Origin: Archivesica marissinica
Taxonomy: Eukaryota > Mollusca > Bivalvia > Venerida > Vesicomyidae
DNA: 64,000 nt
Assembly: GCA_014843695.1 (NCBI GenBank)
Contig: CM026391.1
Coordinates: 13,425,918 to 13,489,917 of the forward strand
Direction: 5' to 3'
Positions 34,301 to 49,300 of the stretch are shown here, piece by piece. Position numbers and translations under genes: made by a program. The number at the start of each line of letters is the position of its first letter. The stretch's first letter is position 1. The notes under the pieces are model-generated. The model worked only from the letters and a program-made list of their open reading frames with translations, was not told where the DNA came from and made no database searches.

Positions 34301-37300
34301 GATAAGAACGGCAACATCATGGTAGTGCATGTTTAACATGATAAGAATGGCAACATCATGGTAGTGCATGTTTAACATGATAAGAACGGCAATATCATGT
34401 TAGCGTGTTTGCTTCAAGTGCAAAAGGCCCGGATATCCCGCCCAGCTGTAGCCGCTACGATTTTAATCGTATATAGATAACAATTATTCCCCCCTGTTTG
34501 TTGTCATCAAGGAATGTTCAAGCAAAGTTAATGGAAGTTTCTTATTTTGTTCAGTTATGTTATGTTATATTTCGGGTTTTACCCCTGCATCAGCACCATT
34601 TTGGGCTATATCGCCGGCGGGCAGTTTACCTAACAACACCTTTCCTGGGCAGGCTCCAGCGGTTAACCAGTACTTGGGTGCACCAACCTCCATAAGAAAC
34701 TGCCAACTTTTTCATATAAATGAGACACGGTCTGAGCGGGGCTCGAACCCGTGACCATCAGTGATGATAGGTTACAGTGGTATACAAGTCAGCGACCTTA
34801 ACCACTCGACCACGGAGGCGGACTTTTTGTTCAGTATATGTTTGTACTACCGGTAAAATAATTTCTTTCAGTTTCAATGGAACTTCGATGACTTTGACCG
34901 ACTAGCACAAGCAAGGTTTGTCTATCATTATTTGTAGAAGTATTTGTTAATATCTTGTGTAACCCAAGGCTCATCACACTGACAGTCCCCTTAGGACCCG
35001 ACTTCTCCCTTTTTTACAATTTTCATGCAAATTTTGACAAGTAAGCTAAATTCTAGAGGGCGACTTGGGCGAAATAGTCGCCCTAGGGACCCTGACTAGG
35101 GGCCACACTTCTCCCTAAAAAAATAATGTTTTGAAATGCTTATTTACAATTTTCATACAAAATTTTGTCCAGTAAGATACACTGGCCGATTATAAAGCAC
35201 TCTTCTATTATAATGTTATATTTTATGGCCTTATTGTATATTTTGACCCTATTTTATTGAACTTTAAAGACACAGTTGCACAGTGGAAGTCGTGATAGCA
35301 CAGTGGATGTGCATTGGCTTCAAGTGTGAAAGGTCCGGAGTACAAGCTCCACTGGAGCCGTTACGATTGTGCCCTTAGGCAAGGCATTTAAATTCCACAT
35401 TGCCTCTTCTCTCTCTCTCTCTCGTGGCGATGGATTCCATCAGGAATGAGGTCTCAAGAGTGATTAATATAAGTTGAAAGAACTTGTTTCGCAATCAAGC
35501 TAACATAAATTTGTATAAACTAAATGAACAGTCTCTTCTCCCAAAACTAGGATGAGCCCTGTATCCATTGTACACCATCTCTCAAGCCATTTAACAATAC
35601 TGTCAAACCTGTCTTAAGCAGCCAGCCAAGGGAGTCAGAGAAAGTGGCTGCTTAGCACAGGTGGCTGCTTAATATAGGTCAAATATATAATAAAACAACA
35701 TATTGGGAATCTGGAAAGTGGCTGCTTAATACAGGTTGGCTGTTTAATGGAGGTGACCACTAACACAGGTTTGACTATACTTGTAAGTTTGTAGTACAAA
35801 ATAGTCAGGGGGCCTCCACGTCCTAGTGGTTAGGATCGTTGACTTTAAATCACTTGCCCCTCACCACTGTAGGTTCGGATCCAATTCGGGTGGTGTCGGA
35901 TTCTATCAAGTGAGGAAGCTATCCAGCTGGCTTGTTTGGTAGTCGGTGCTTCTACCTGGCTGCCCACCAATACTAGTGGGGGAGTCATGATAGGACCTAC
36001 TGTTGGTGCGGGTGATACCCCAAAACAAGCAAAACATATGTGCACATATTTTATGCATTGCTCAAATTTTGTATTTATTATTGTTGTTTTTTTATTTTAC
36101 TATATGCTAACACAAAAATAGGCTCTCCACTAAGCACAGTGCTCGCTTCTTACCAATGTAACCCATGTTCAAGCCTCGGACCAGGAAATATGTGAGGTTG
36201 GTGGTATTCGGGTACTCCGGCTTCCTCCCACATTGATGACCACATTTACACTTTCATCCGCACCAGCATGAGTGATTAATATAAGTTTTAAAGCTTTTTA
36301 CGTTATCGTTGTAAAATAACTAAAGTTTGTACTTATTATGCTTTCAGTCTTGCAGGTCACCTGATAGAATGTGGCGCCCAGGTTACTGGTGGGATATTTA
36401 CAGACTGGCATATTATTAAAAATTGGTAGGTGCTTTCTCCGCAAACATAGGATCAGAATAAAATATTATATATATCTTCATCCGTTATGCTTAACTCTTT
36501 CAACACCGAGTAACTGACATGGACTGGTCCATGATATTCTTAGACCAATAAATGAATAAGAAAATTACATTCGGACCAGTTCATTTATCAAGATGGGTAA
36601 TTTTGTCTAAAATTAGTAATACTACTTGCAAAAAGTGCAGATCCTGATGAGACGGCTCGTCACGAGCCGGCTCATCTGGATCTACACTTTTTGTAAGCCT
36701 ATATAGAGGTCTGTGGTGTTGAAAGGGTTAAGTCAGGTTTGACTGTACTCAAGTGTAGTAAAAATCATGTTTTATACAACTACTGTAAATTGTAATTGAC
36801 AGGTTCTCCTAGGTTTCTTCTCAAACAACATTTTATCTGATTTTACAGAAGGCTGCTGTATACATGGCAACCATTAAATAGGAAGTTTTAAGTCTTTACG
36901 GAAAGATACTGTACACATGGCAACCGTGTGTTGCATTTAATAGGAAGTTTTAAGTCTTTACGGAAATATACTGTACACATGGCAACCGTGTGTTGCATTT
37001 AATAGGAAGTTTTAAGTCTTTACGGAAAGCTACTGTACACATGGCAACCTTGTGTTGCATTAAATAGGAAGTTTTAAGTCTTTACGGAAAGCTACTGTAC
37101 ACATGGCAACCGTGTGTTGCATTAAATAGGAAGTTTTAAGTCTTTACGGAAAGCTACTGTACACATGGCAACCTTGTGTTGCATTAAATAGGAAGTTTTA
37201 AGTCTTTACGGAAAGCTACTGTACACATGGCAACCTTGTGTTGCATTAAATAGGAAGTTTTAAGTCTTTACGGAAAGCTACTGTACACATGGCAACCTTG

Positions 37301-40300
37301 TGTTGCATTAAATAGGAAGTTTCAAGTCTTTACGGAAAGCTACTGTACACATGGCAACCTCGTGTTGCATTAAATAGGAAGTTTTAAGTCTTTACGGAAA
37401 GATACTGTACACATGGCAACCGGATGTAGCATTTAAATAAAGATTATGCTTAATGTTTGTACCAATTCTTGAATGTTTCTTGCATGTTACAAATCGTGTT
37501 TCTTGTCACAGGTCAAACATAGGCTTCCCTATAGTGGAGTGTGCTGCTAGTGGTGAGTTTGTGGTAACAAAACCTCCAAAAACAGGAGGCCTCGTTTCCA
37601 AGGCAACGGTTAAAGAGCAACTTCTATATGAAATTGGTGACCCTGCCAGATACCAGCTGCCAGACGTAGTGTGTGATTTCACCGATGTGAAACTGAAGGA
37701 AGTTCAAGGTAGGGCATTGTTGTTGCTATGAGGTATTGTTTCCATGGCAATAGTTGCTCAGCAGCTTCTGATATAGAACCGTGTTCTGTGATACCAGTTG
37801 CCATAGACGGGTCAGTGGTCCAGCTGTTAACACGTTGTACTGCGAATCCATTATCCAAGGTTTGATCCCCGTCTGACCATAATAATATTAACATAGGAAT
37901 GAGGTAACCATACAAGCAGGTTGCTTTCTCCTCAATCCTGCATGTATGTACATAGGAATGAGGTAACCATACAATCAGGTTGCTCTCTCCTCAATCCTGC
38001 ATTGTATGTACTTATTATAAAGACTTCACTATGGTTATTCAAAGAAATAAATATTGTTTAAACTAATAATATTAACAAGTGTTTCAGATTGTATTATAAA
38101 CCGAGGTCTCATGTATCAGTCGTATACAGCCAAACCTGTGTTAGTGGTCACCTCTATTCAGCAGCCAACATGTATTAAGCAGCCAGTTTCCAGATTCCCA
38201 ATGTTGTTTTATTATATATTTGACCTCTATTAAGCAGCCACCTGTGCTAAGCAGCCACTTTCTGTGATTCCCTTGGCTGGCTGCTTAAGATAGGTTTAAC
38301 TGTACTTGGCATGTAAAAGAACCAGGGATGCTTCTCGTTGTGGTTCGGGAATGAGATGTTTGAATAAAGCCCACATCTGTCTTAGACCACCTCTTCTGTC
38401 TTAGACCACCACTTAGATCTCCCATCAAACCATTATAAATACATTTAAAGCAACACTCCTCTCAGAATAATGGATGTTTTTTAATTACCAGATATTGAAC
38501 CTGGTTTGGGATAGACATTTGGTTGGATGTTTGGGATAGACATTTGGTTGGATGTTTGGGATAGACATTTGGTTGGATGTTTGGGATAGACATTTGGTTG
38601 GATGTTTGGGATAGACATTTGGTTGGAGGTTTGGAATATACATTTGGTTGGAGGTTTGGAATATACATTTGGTTGGAGGTTTGGAATAGACATTTGGTTG
38701 GAGGTTTGGAATAGACATTTGGTTGGAGGTTTGGGATAGACATTTGGTTGGAGGTTTGGGATAGACATTTGGTTGGAGGTTTGGGATAGACATTTGGTTG
38801 GAGGTTTGGTTGGAGACTTTGATGGAGGTTGGTTGGAGATTTTGGATTTACATTTATTTGGGGGTTTGGATAGAGAATTTGTTGGAGGTTTGGTTGGAGG
38901 CTTGGATATAGATTTGGTTGGAGGCTTGGATATAGATTTGGTTGGAGGCTTGGATATAGATTTGGTTGGAGGTTTGGATAGAGAATTTGTTGGAGATTTG
39001 GTTGGAGGCTTGGATATATATTTGGTTGGAGGTTTGGATATAGATTTGGTTGGAGGTTTGGATATAGATTTGGTTGGAGGTTTGGATATATATTTGGTTG
39101 GAGGTTTGGATATATATTTGGTTGGAGGTTTGGATATAGATTTGGTTGGAGGCTTGGATATATATTTGGTTGGAGGTTTGGATATAGATTTGGTTGGAGG
39201 TTTTGGTTTTACATTTGGTTGGAGGTTTGGATATAGATTTGGTTGGAGGTTTGGATATAGATTTGGTTGGAGGCTTGGATATATATTTGGTTGGAGGTTT
39301 GGATATAGATTTGGTTGGAGGCTTGGATATATATTTGGTTGGAGGTTTGGATATAGATTTGGTTGGAGGTTTGGATATAGATTTGGTTGGAGGCTTGGAT
39401 ATAGATTTGGTTGGAGCTTGGATATAGATTTGGTTGGAGGTTTGGATATAGATTTGGTTGGAGGCTTGGATATATATTTGGTTGGAGGTTTGGATATAGA
39501 TTTGGTTGGAGGTTTGGAATATACATTTGGTTGGAGGTTTGGAATATACATTTGGTTGGAGGTTTGGAATAGACATTTGGTTGGAGGTTTGGAATAGACA
39601 TTTGGTTGGAGGTTTGGGATAGACATTTGGTTGGAGGTTTGGGATAGACATTTGGTTGGAGGTTTGGGATAGACATTTGGTTGGAGGTTTGGTTGGAGAC
39701 TTTGATGGAGGTTGGTTGGAGATTTTGGATTTACATTTATTTGGGGGTTTGGATAGAGAATTTGTTGGAGGTTTGGTTGGAGGCTTGGATATAGATTTGG
39801 TTGGAGGCTTGGATATAGATTTGGTTGGAGGCTTGGATATAGATTTGGTTGGAGGTTTGGATAGAGAATTTGTTGGAGATTTGGTTGGAGGCTTGGATAT
39901 ATATTTGGTTGGAGGTTTGGATATAGATTTGGTTGGAGGTTTGGATATAGATTTGGTTGGAGGTTTGGATATATATTTGGTTGGAGGTTTGGATATATAT
40001 TTGGTTGGAGGTTTGGATATAGATTTGGTTGGAGGCTTGGATATATATTTGGTTGGAGGTTTGGATATAGATTTGGTTGGAGGTTTTGGTTTTACATTTG
40101 GTTGGAGGTTTGGATATAGATTTGGTTGGAGGTTTGGATATAGATTTGGTTGGAGGCTTGGATATATATTTGGTTGGAGGTTTGGATATAGATTTGGTTG
40201 GAGGCTTGGATATATATTTGGTTGGAGGTTTGGATATAGATTTGGTTGGAGGTTTGGATATAGATTTGGTTGGAGGCTTGGATATAGATTTGGTTGGAGG

Positions 40301-43300
40301 CTTGGATATAGATTTGGTTGGAGGTTTGGATATAGATTTGGTTGGAGGCTTGGATATATATTTGGTTGGAGGTTTGGATATAGATTTGGTTGGAGGTTTG
40401 GATATAGATTTGGTTGGAGGCTTGGATATAGATTTGGTTGGAGGTTTGGATATAGATTTGGTTGGAGGCTTGGATATATATTTGGTTGGAGGTTTGGATA
40501 TAGATTTGGTTGGAGGTTTGGATATAGATTTGGTTGGAGGCTTGGATATAGATTTGGTTGGAGGTTTGGATATAGATTTGGTTGGAGGCTTGGATATAGA
40601 TTTGGTTGGAGGTTTGGATATATATTTGGTTGGAGGCTTGGATATATATTTGGTTGGAGGTTTGGATATAGATTTGGTTGGAGGCTTGGATATATATTTG
40701 GTTGGAGGTTTGGATATAGATTTGGTTGGAGGTTTGGATATAGATTTGGTTGGGGGTTTGGATATAGATTTGGTTGGAGGTTTGGATATAGATTTGGTTG
40801 GAGGCTTGGATATATATTTGGTTGGAGGCTTGGATATATATTTGGTTGGAGGTTTGGATATAGATTTGGTTGGAAGTTTTGGTTTTACATTTGGTTGGAG
40901 GCTTGGATATATATTTGGTTGGAGGTTTGGATATATATTTGGTTGGAGGCTTGGATATGTATTTGGTTGGAGGCTTGGATATATATTTGGTTGGAGGTTT
41001 GGATATATATTTGGTTGGAGGCTTGGATATATATTTGGTTGGAGGCTTGGATATATATTTGGTTGGAGGTTTGGATATAGATTTGGTTGGAAGTTTTGGT
41101 TTTACATTTGGTTGGAGGCTTGGATATATATTTGGTTGGAGGTTTGGATATATATTTGGTTGGAGGTTGGATATTATTTGGTTGGAGGTTGGATATATAT
41201 TTGGTTGGAGGCTTGGATATAGATTTGGTTGGAGACTTGGATATAGATTTGGTTGGAGGTTTGGATATAGATTTGGTTGGAGGCTTGGATATATATTTGG
41301 TTGGAGGTTTGGATATAGATTTGGTTGGAAGTTTTGGTTTTACATTTGGTTGGAGGTTTGGATATATATTTGGTTGGAGGTTTGGATATATATTTGGTTG
41401 GAGGCTTGGATATAGATTTGGTTGGAGATTTGGTTGGAGGCTTGGATATAGATTTGGTTGGAAGTTTTGGTTTTACATTTGGTTGGAGGCTTGGATATAG
41501 ATTTGGTTGGAGGTTTTGGTTTTACATTTGGTTGGAGATTTGGTTGGAGGTTTGGATATAGATTTGGTTGGAGGTTTGGATATAGATTTGGTTGGAAGTT
41601 TTGGTTTTACATTTGGTTGGAGGCTTGGATATATATTTGGTTGGAGGTTTGGATATATATTTGGTTGGAGGTTTGGATATATATTTGGTTGGAGGTTTGG
41701 ATATAGATTTGGTTGGAGGCTTGGATATAGATTTGGTTGGAGGCTTGGATATATATTTGGTTGGAGGTTTGGATATAGATTTGGTTGGAGGCTTGGATAT
41801 ATATTTGGTTGGAGGTTTGGATATAGATTTGGTTGGAGGTTTGGATATAGATTTGGTTGGAGGCTTGGATATAGATTTGGTTGGAGGCTTGGATATAGAT
41901 TTGGTTGGAGGTTTGGATATAGATTTGGTTGGAGGCTTGGATATATATTTGGTTGGAGGTTTGGATATAGATTTGGTTGGAGGCTTGGATATATATTTGG
42001 TTGGAGGTTTGGATATAGATTTGGTTGGAGGCTTGGATATAGATTTGGTTGGAGGTTTGGATATAGATTTGGTTGGAGGCTTGGATATATATTTGGTTGG
42101 AGGTTTGGATATAGATTTGGTTGGAGGTTTGGATATAGATTTGGTTGGAGGCTTGGATATAGATTTGGTTGGAGGTTTGGATATAGATTTGGTTGGAGGC
42201 TTGGATATAGATTTGGTTGGAGGTTTGGATATATATTTGGTTGGAGGCTTGGATATATATTTGGTTGGAGGTTTGGATATAGATTTGGTTGGAGGCTTGG
42301 ATATATATTTGGTTGGAGGTTTGGATATAGATTTGGTTGGAGGTTTGGATATAGATTTGGTTGGGGGTTTGGATATAGATTTGGTTGGAGGTTTGGATAT
42401 AGATTTGGTTGGAGGCTTGGATATATATTTGGTTGGAGGCTTGGATATATATTTGGTTGGAGGTTTGGATATAGATTTGGTTGGAAGTTTTGGTTTTACA
42501 TTTGGTTGGAGGCTTGGATATATATTTGGTTGGAGGTTTGGATATATATTTGGTTGGAGGCTTGGATATGTATTTGGTTGGAGGCTTGGATATATATTTG
42601 GTTGGAGGTTTGGATATATATTTGGTTGGAGGCTTGGATATATATTTGGTTGGAGGCTTGGATATATATTTGGTTGGAGGTTTGGATATAGATTTGGTTG
42701 GAAGTTTTGGTTTTACATTTGGTTGGAGGCTTGGATATATATTTGGTTGGAGGCTTGGATATATATTTGGTTGGAGGTTTGGATATATATTTGGTTGGAG
42801 GTTTGGATATATATTTGGTTGGAGGCTTGGATATAGATTTGGTTGGAGACTTGGATATAGATTTGGTTGGAGGTTTGGATATAGATTTGGTTGGAGGCTT
42901 GGATATATATTTGGTTGGAGGTTTGGATATAGATTTGGTTGGAAGTTTTGGTTTTACATTTGGTTGGAGGCTTGGATATATATTTGGTTGGAGGCTTGGA
43001 TATATATTTGGTTGGAGGTTTGGATATATATTTGGTTGGAGGTTTGGATATATATTTGGTTGGAGGCTTGGATATAGATTTGGTTGGAGGTTTGGTTTTA
43101 CATTTGGTTGGAGGCTTGGATATAGATTTGGTTGGAGGTTTGGTTGGAGGCTTGGATATAGATTTGGTTGGAAGTTTTGGTTTTACATTTGGTTGGAGGC
43201 TTGGATATAGATTTGGTTGGAGGTTTTGGTTTTACATTTGGTTGGAGATTTGGTTGGAGGTTTGGATATAGATTTGGTTGGAGGTTTGGATATAGATTTG

Positions 43301-46300
43301 GTTGGAGGTTTGGATATAGATTTGGTTGGAGGCTTGGATATAGATTTGGTTGGAGGTTTGGATATAGATTTGGTTGGAGGTTTGGATATATATTTGGTTG
43401 GAGGTTTGGATATATATTTGGTTGGAGGTTTGGATATAGATTTGGTTGGAGGCTTGGATATAGATTTGGTTGGAGGTTTGGATATAGATTTGGTTGGAGG
43501 TTTGGATATATATATGGTTGGAGGTTTGGATATATATTTGGTTGGAGGTTTGGATATAGATTTGGTTGGAGGCTTGGATATAGATTTGGTTGGAGGCTTG
43601 GATATAGATTTGGTTGGAGGTTTGGATATATATTTGGTTGGAGGCTTGGATATAGATTTGGTTGGAAGTTTTGGTTTTACATTTGGTTGGAGGCTTGGAT
43701 ATAGATTTGGTTGGAGGTTTTGGTTTTACATTTGGTTGGAGGCTTGGATATATATTTGGTTGGAGGTTGGATTTACATTTGGTTGGAGGTTTTGGATATA
43801 CATTTGGTTGGAGGTTTGGATATATATTTGGTTGGAGGCTTGGATATAGATTTGGTTGGAGGTTTTGGTTTTACATTTGGTTGGAGGCTTGGATATATAT
43901 TTGGTTGGAGGCTTGGATATATATTTGGTTGGAGGTTTGGATATAGATTTGGTTGGAGGCTTGGATATAGATTTGGTTGGAGGCTTGGATATAGATTTGG
44001 TTGGAGGCTTGGATATAGATTTGGTTGGAGGCTTGGATATAGATTTGGTTGGAGATTTGGTTGGAGGCTTGGATATAGATTTGGTTGGAGGTTTGGATAG
44101 AGAATTTGTTGGAGATTTGGTTGGAGGCTTGGATATATATTTGGTTGGAGGTTTGGATATAGATTTGGTTGGAGGCTTGGATATATATTTGGTTGGAGGT
44201 TTGGATATAGATTTGGTTGGAGGTTTGGATATATATTTGGTTGGAGGTTTGGATATAGATTTGGTTGGAGGTTTGGATATAGATTTGGTTGGAGGCTTGG
44301 ATATAGATTTGGTTGGAGGCTTGGATATAGATTTGGTTGGAGGTTTGGATATATATTTGGTTGGAGGTTTGGATATAGATTTGGTTGGAGGTTTGGATAT
44401 AGATTTGGTTGGAGGCTTGGATATAGATTTGGTTGGAGGTTGGATATAGATTTGGTTGGAGGCTTGGATAATATTTGGTTGGAGGTTTGGATATAGATTT
44501 GGTTGGAGGCTTGGATATAGATTTGGTTGGAGGCTTGGATATAGATTTGGTTGGAGGCTTGGATATAGATTTGGTTGGAGGCTTGGATATATATTTGGTT
44601 GGAGGCTTGGATATATATTTGGTTGGAGGTTTGGATATATATTTGGTTGGAGGCTTGGATATAGATTTGGTTGGAGGTTTTGGTTTTACATTTGGTTGGA
44701 GGCTTGGATATAGATTTGGTTGGAGGCTTGGATATATATTTGGTTGGAGGTTGGATATATATTTGGTTGGAGGCTTGGATATAGATTTGGTTGGAGGTTT
44801 GGATATATTTGGTTGGAGGCTTGGATATAGATTTGGTTGGAAGTTTTGGTTTTACATTGGTTGGAGGTTTGGATATAGATTTGGTTGGAGGCTTGGATAT
44901 ATATTGGGTTGGAGGTTTTGGTTTTACATTTGGTTGGAGGCTTGGATATAGATTTGGTTGGAGGCTTGGATATATATTTGGTTGGAGGTTTGGATATAGA
45001 TTTGGTTGGAGGCTTGGATATATATTTGGTTGGAGGTTTGGATATAGATTTGGTTGGAGGTTTGGATATATATTTGGTTGGGGGTTTGGATATAGATTTG
45101 GTTGGAGGTTTGGATATAGATTTGGTTGGAGGCTTGGATATATATTTGGTTGGAGGCTTGGATATATATTTGGTTGGAGGTTTGGATATAGATTTGGTTG
45201 GAGGCTTGGATATATATTTGGTTGGAGGCTTGGATATATATTTGGTTGGAGGTTTGGATATATATTTGGTTGGAGGTTTGGATATATATTTGGTTGGAGG
45301 CTTGGATATAGATTTGGTTGGAGACTTGGATATAGATTTGGTTGGAGGTTTGGATATAGATTTGGTTGGAGGCTTGGATATATATTTGGTTGGAGGTTTG
45401 GATATAGATTTGGTTGGAAGTTTTGGTTTTACATTTGGTTGGAGGCTTGGATATATATTTGGTTGGAGGCTTGGATATATATTTGGTTGGAGGTTTGGAT
45501 ATATATTTGGTTGGAGGTTTGGATATATATTTGGTTGGAGGCTTGGATATAGATTTGGTTGGAGACTTGGATATAGATTTGGTTGGAGGTTTGGATATAG
45601 ATTTGGTTGGAGGCTTGGATATATATTTGGTTGGAGGTTTGGATATAGATTTGGTTGGAAGTTTTGGTTTTACATTTGGTTGGAGGCTTGGATATATATT
45701 TGGTTGGAGGCTTGGATATATATTTGGTTGGAGGTTTGGATATATATTTGGTTGGAGGTTTGGATATATATTTGGTTGGAGGTTTGGATATATATTTGGT
45801 TGGAGGCTTGGATATAGATTTGGTTGGAGGCTTGGATATAGATTTGGTTGGAAGTTTTGGTTTTACATTTGGTTGGAGGTTTGGTTGGAGGTTTGGATAT
45901 AGATTTGGTTGGAGGTTTGGATATAGATTTGGTTGGAGGCTTGGATATATATTTGGTTGGAGGCTTGGATATAGATTTGGTTGGAGGTTTGGATATAGAT
46001 TTGGTTGGAGGTTTGGATATATATTTGGTTGGAGGTTTGGATATATATTTGGTTGGAGGTTTGGATATAGATTTGGTTGGAGGCTTGGATATAGATTTGG
46101 TTGGAGGTTTGGATATAGATTTGGTTGGAGGTTTGGATATATATTTGGTTGGAGGTTTGGATATATATTTGGTTGGAGGTTTGGATATAGATTTGGTTGG
46201 AGGCTTGGATATAGATTTGGTTGGAGGCTTGGATATATATTTGGCTGGAGGCTTGGATATAGATTTGGTTGGAGGCTTGGATATAGATTTGGTTGGAGGT

Positions 46301-49300
46301 TTGGATATATATTTGGTTGGAGGCTTGGATATAGATTTGGTTGGAGGTTTTGGTTTTACATTTGGTTGGAGGCTTGGATATAGATTTGGTTGGAGGTTTT
46401 GGTTTTACATTTGGTTGGAGGCTTGGATATAGATTTGGTTGGAGGTTTTGGTTTTACATTTGGTTGGAGGCTTGGATATATATTTGGTTGGAGGTTTGGA
46501 TATAGATTTGGTTGGAGGCTTGGATATAGATTTGGTTGGAGGCTTGGATATAGATTTGGTTGGAGGCTTGGATATAGATTTGGTTGGAGGCTTGGATATA
46601 GATTTGGTTGGAGATTTGGTTGGAGGCTTGGATATAGATTTGGTTGGAGGTTTGGATAGAGAATTTGTTGGAGATTTGGTTGGAGGCTTGGATATATATT
46701 TGGTTGGAGGTTTGGATATAGATTTGGTTGGAGGCTTGGATATATATTTGGTTGGAGGTTTGGATATAGATTTGGTTGGAGGTTTGGATATAGATTTGGT
46801 TGGAGGTTTGGATATATATTTGGTTGGAGGTTTGGATATAGATTTGGTTGGAGGCTTGGATATAGATTTGGTTGGAGGCTTGGATATNNNNNNNNNNNNN
46901 NNNNNNNNNNNNNNNNNNNNNNNNNNNNNNNNNNNNNNNNNNNNNNNNNNNNNNNNNNNNNNNNNNNNNNNNNNNNNNNNNNNNNNNNNNNNNNNNNNNN
47001 NNNNNNNNNNNNNNNNNNNNNNNNNNNNNNNNNNNNNNNNNNNNNNNNNNNNNNNNNNNNNNNNNNNNNNNNNNNNNNNNNNNNNNNNNNNNNNNNNNNN
47101 NNNNNNNNNNNNNNNNNNNNNNNNNNNNNNNNNNNNNNNNNNNNNNNNNNNNNNNNNNNNNNNNNNNNNNNNNNNNNNNNNNNNNNNNNNNNNNNNNNNN
47201 NNNNNNNNNNNNNNNNNNNNNNNNNNNNNNNNNNNNNNNNNNNNNNNNNNNNNNNNNNNNNNNNNNNNNNNNNNNNNNNNNNNNNNNNNNNNNNNNNNNN
47301 NNNNNNNNNNNNNNNNNNNNNNNNNNNNNNNNNNNNNNNNNNNNNNNNNNNNNNNNNNNNNNNNNNNNNNNNNNNNNNNNNNNNNNNNNNNNNNNNNNNN
47401 NNNNNNNNNNNNNNNNNNNNNNNNNNNNNNNNNNNNNNNNNNNNNNNNNNNNNNNNNNNNNNNNNNNNNNNNNNNNNNNNNNNNNNNNNNNNNNNNNNNN
47501 NNNNNNNNNNNNNNNNNNNNNNNNNNNNNNNNNNNNNNNNNNNNNNNNNNNNNNNNNNNNNNNNNNNNNNNNNNNNNNNNNNNNNNNNNNNNNNNNNNNN
47601 NNNNNNNNNNNNNNNNNNNNNNNNNNNNNNNNNNNNNNNNNNNNNNNNNNNNNNNNNNNNNNNNNNNNNNNNNNNNNNNNNNNNNNNNNNNNNNNNNNNN
47701 NNNNNNNNNNNNNNNNNNNNNNNNNNNNNNNNNNNNNNNNNNNNNNNNNNNNNNNNNNNNNNNNNNNNNNNNNNNNNNNNNNNNNNNNNNNNNNNNNNNN
47801 NNNNNNNNNNNNNNNNNNNNNNNNNNNNNNNNNNNNNNNNNNNNNNNNNNNNNNNNNNNNNNNNNNNNNNNNNNNNNNNNNNNNNNNGGAGGTTTGGATA
47901 TAGATTTGGTTGGAGGCTTGGATATAGATTTGGTTGGAGGTTTGGATATAGATTTGGTTGGAGGCTTGGATATATATTTGGTTGGAGGTTTGGATATAGA
48001 TTTGGTTGGAGGTTTGGATATATATTTGGTTGGAGGTTTGGATATATATTTGGTTGGAGGTTTGGATATAGATTTGGTTGGAGGTTTGGAATAGATTTGG
48101 TTGGAGGTTTGGATATAGATTTGGTTGGAGGTAAAAAAAAAGGAGGCTTGGATATAGATTTGGTTGGAGGTTTGGATATTATTTGGTTGGAGGCTTGGAT
48201 ATATATTTGGTTGGAGGTTTTGGTTTTACATTTGGTTGGAGGCTTGGATATAGATTTGGTTGGAGGTTTTGGTTTTACATTTGGTTGGAGGCTTGGATAT
48301 ATATTTGGTTGGAGGTTTGGATATAGATTTGGTTGGAGGCTTGGATATAGATTTGGTTGGAGGCTTGGATATAGATTTGGTTGGAGGCTTGGATATAGAT
48401 TTGGTTGGAGGCTTGGATATAGATTTGGTTGGAGATTTGGTTGGAGGCTTGGATATAGATTTGGTTGGAGGTTTGGATAGAGAATTTGTTGGAGATTTGG
48501 TTGGAGGCTTGGATATATATTTGGTTGGAGGTTTGGATATAGATTTGGTTGGAGGCTTGGATATATATTTGGTTGGAGGTTTGGATATAGATTTGGTTGG
48601 AGGTTTGGATATAGATTTGGTTGGAGGTTTGGATATATATTTGGTTGGAGGTTTGGATATAGATTTGGTTGGAGGCTTGGATATAGATTTGGTTGGAGGC
48701 TTGGATATAGATTTGGTTGGAGGCTTGGATATAGATTTGGTTGGAGGTTTGGATATATATTTGGTTGGAGGTTTGGATATAGATTTGGTTGGAGGCTTGG
48801 ATATAGATTTGGTTGGAGGCTTGGATATAGATTTGGTTGGAGGCTTGGATATAGATTTGGTTGGAGGCTTGGATATATATTTGGTTGGAGGCTTGGATAT
48901 ATATTTGGTTGGAGGTTTGGATATATATTTGGTTGGAGGTTTGGATATAGATTTGGTTGGAGGCTTGGATATAGATTTGGTTGGAGGTTGATTTTGGTTA
49001 TAGATTTGGTTGGAGGCTTGATATATATTTGGTTGGAGGCTTGGATATATATTTGGTTGGAGGCTTGGATATAGATTTGGTTGGAGGCTTGGATATATAT
49101 TTGGTTGGAGGCTTGGATATATATTTGGTTGGAGGTTTGGATATATATTTGGTTGGAGGTTTGGATATATATTTGGTTGGAGGCTTGGATATAGATTTGG
49201 TTGGAGGTTTGGATATATATTTGGTTGGAGGTTTGGATATATATTTGGTTGGAGGCTTGGATATAGATTTGGTTGGAGGTTTGGTTTTACATTTGGTTGG

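Noticed and set aside
33704..34378. A 224-codon minus frame ([13 protein letters not shown] repeats)
   Set aside because: Product of the 39-bp array in AtuA intron 6; no other coding evidence.
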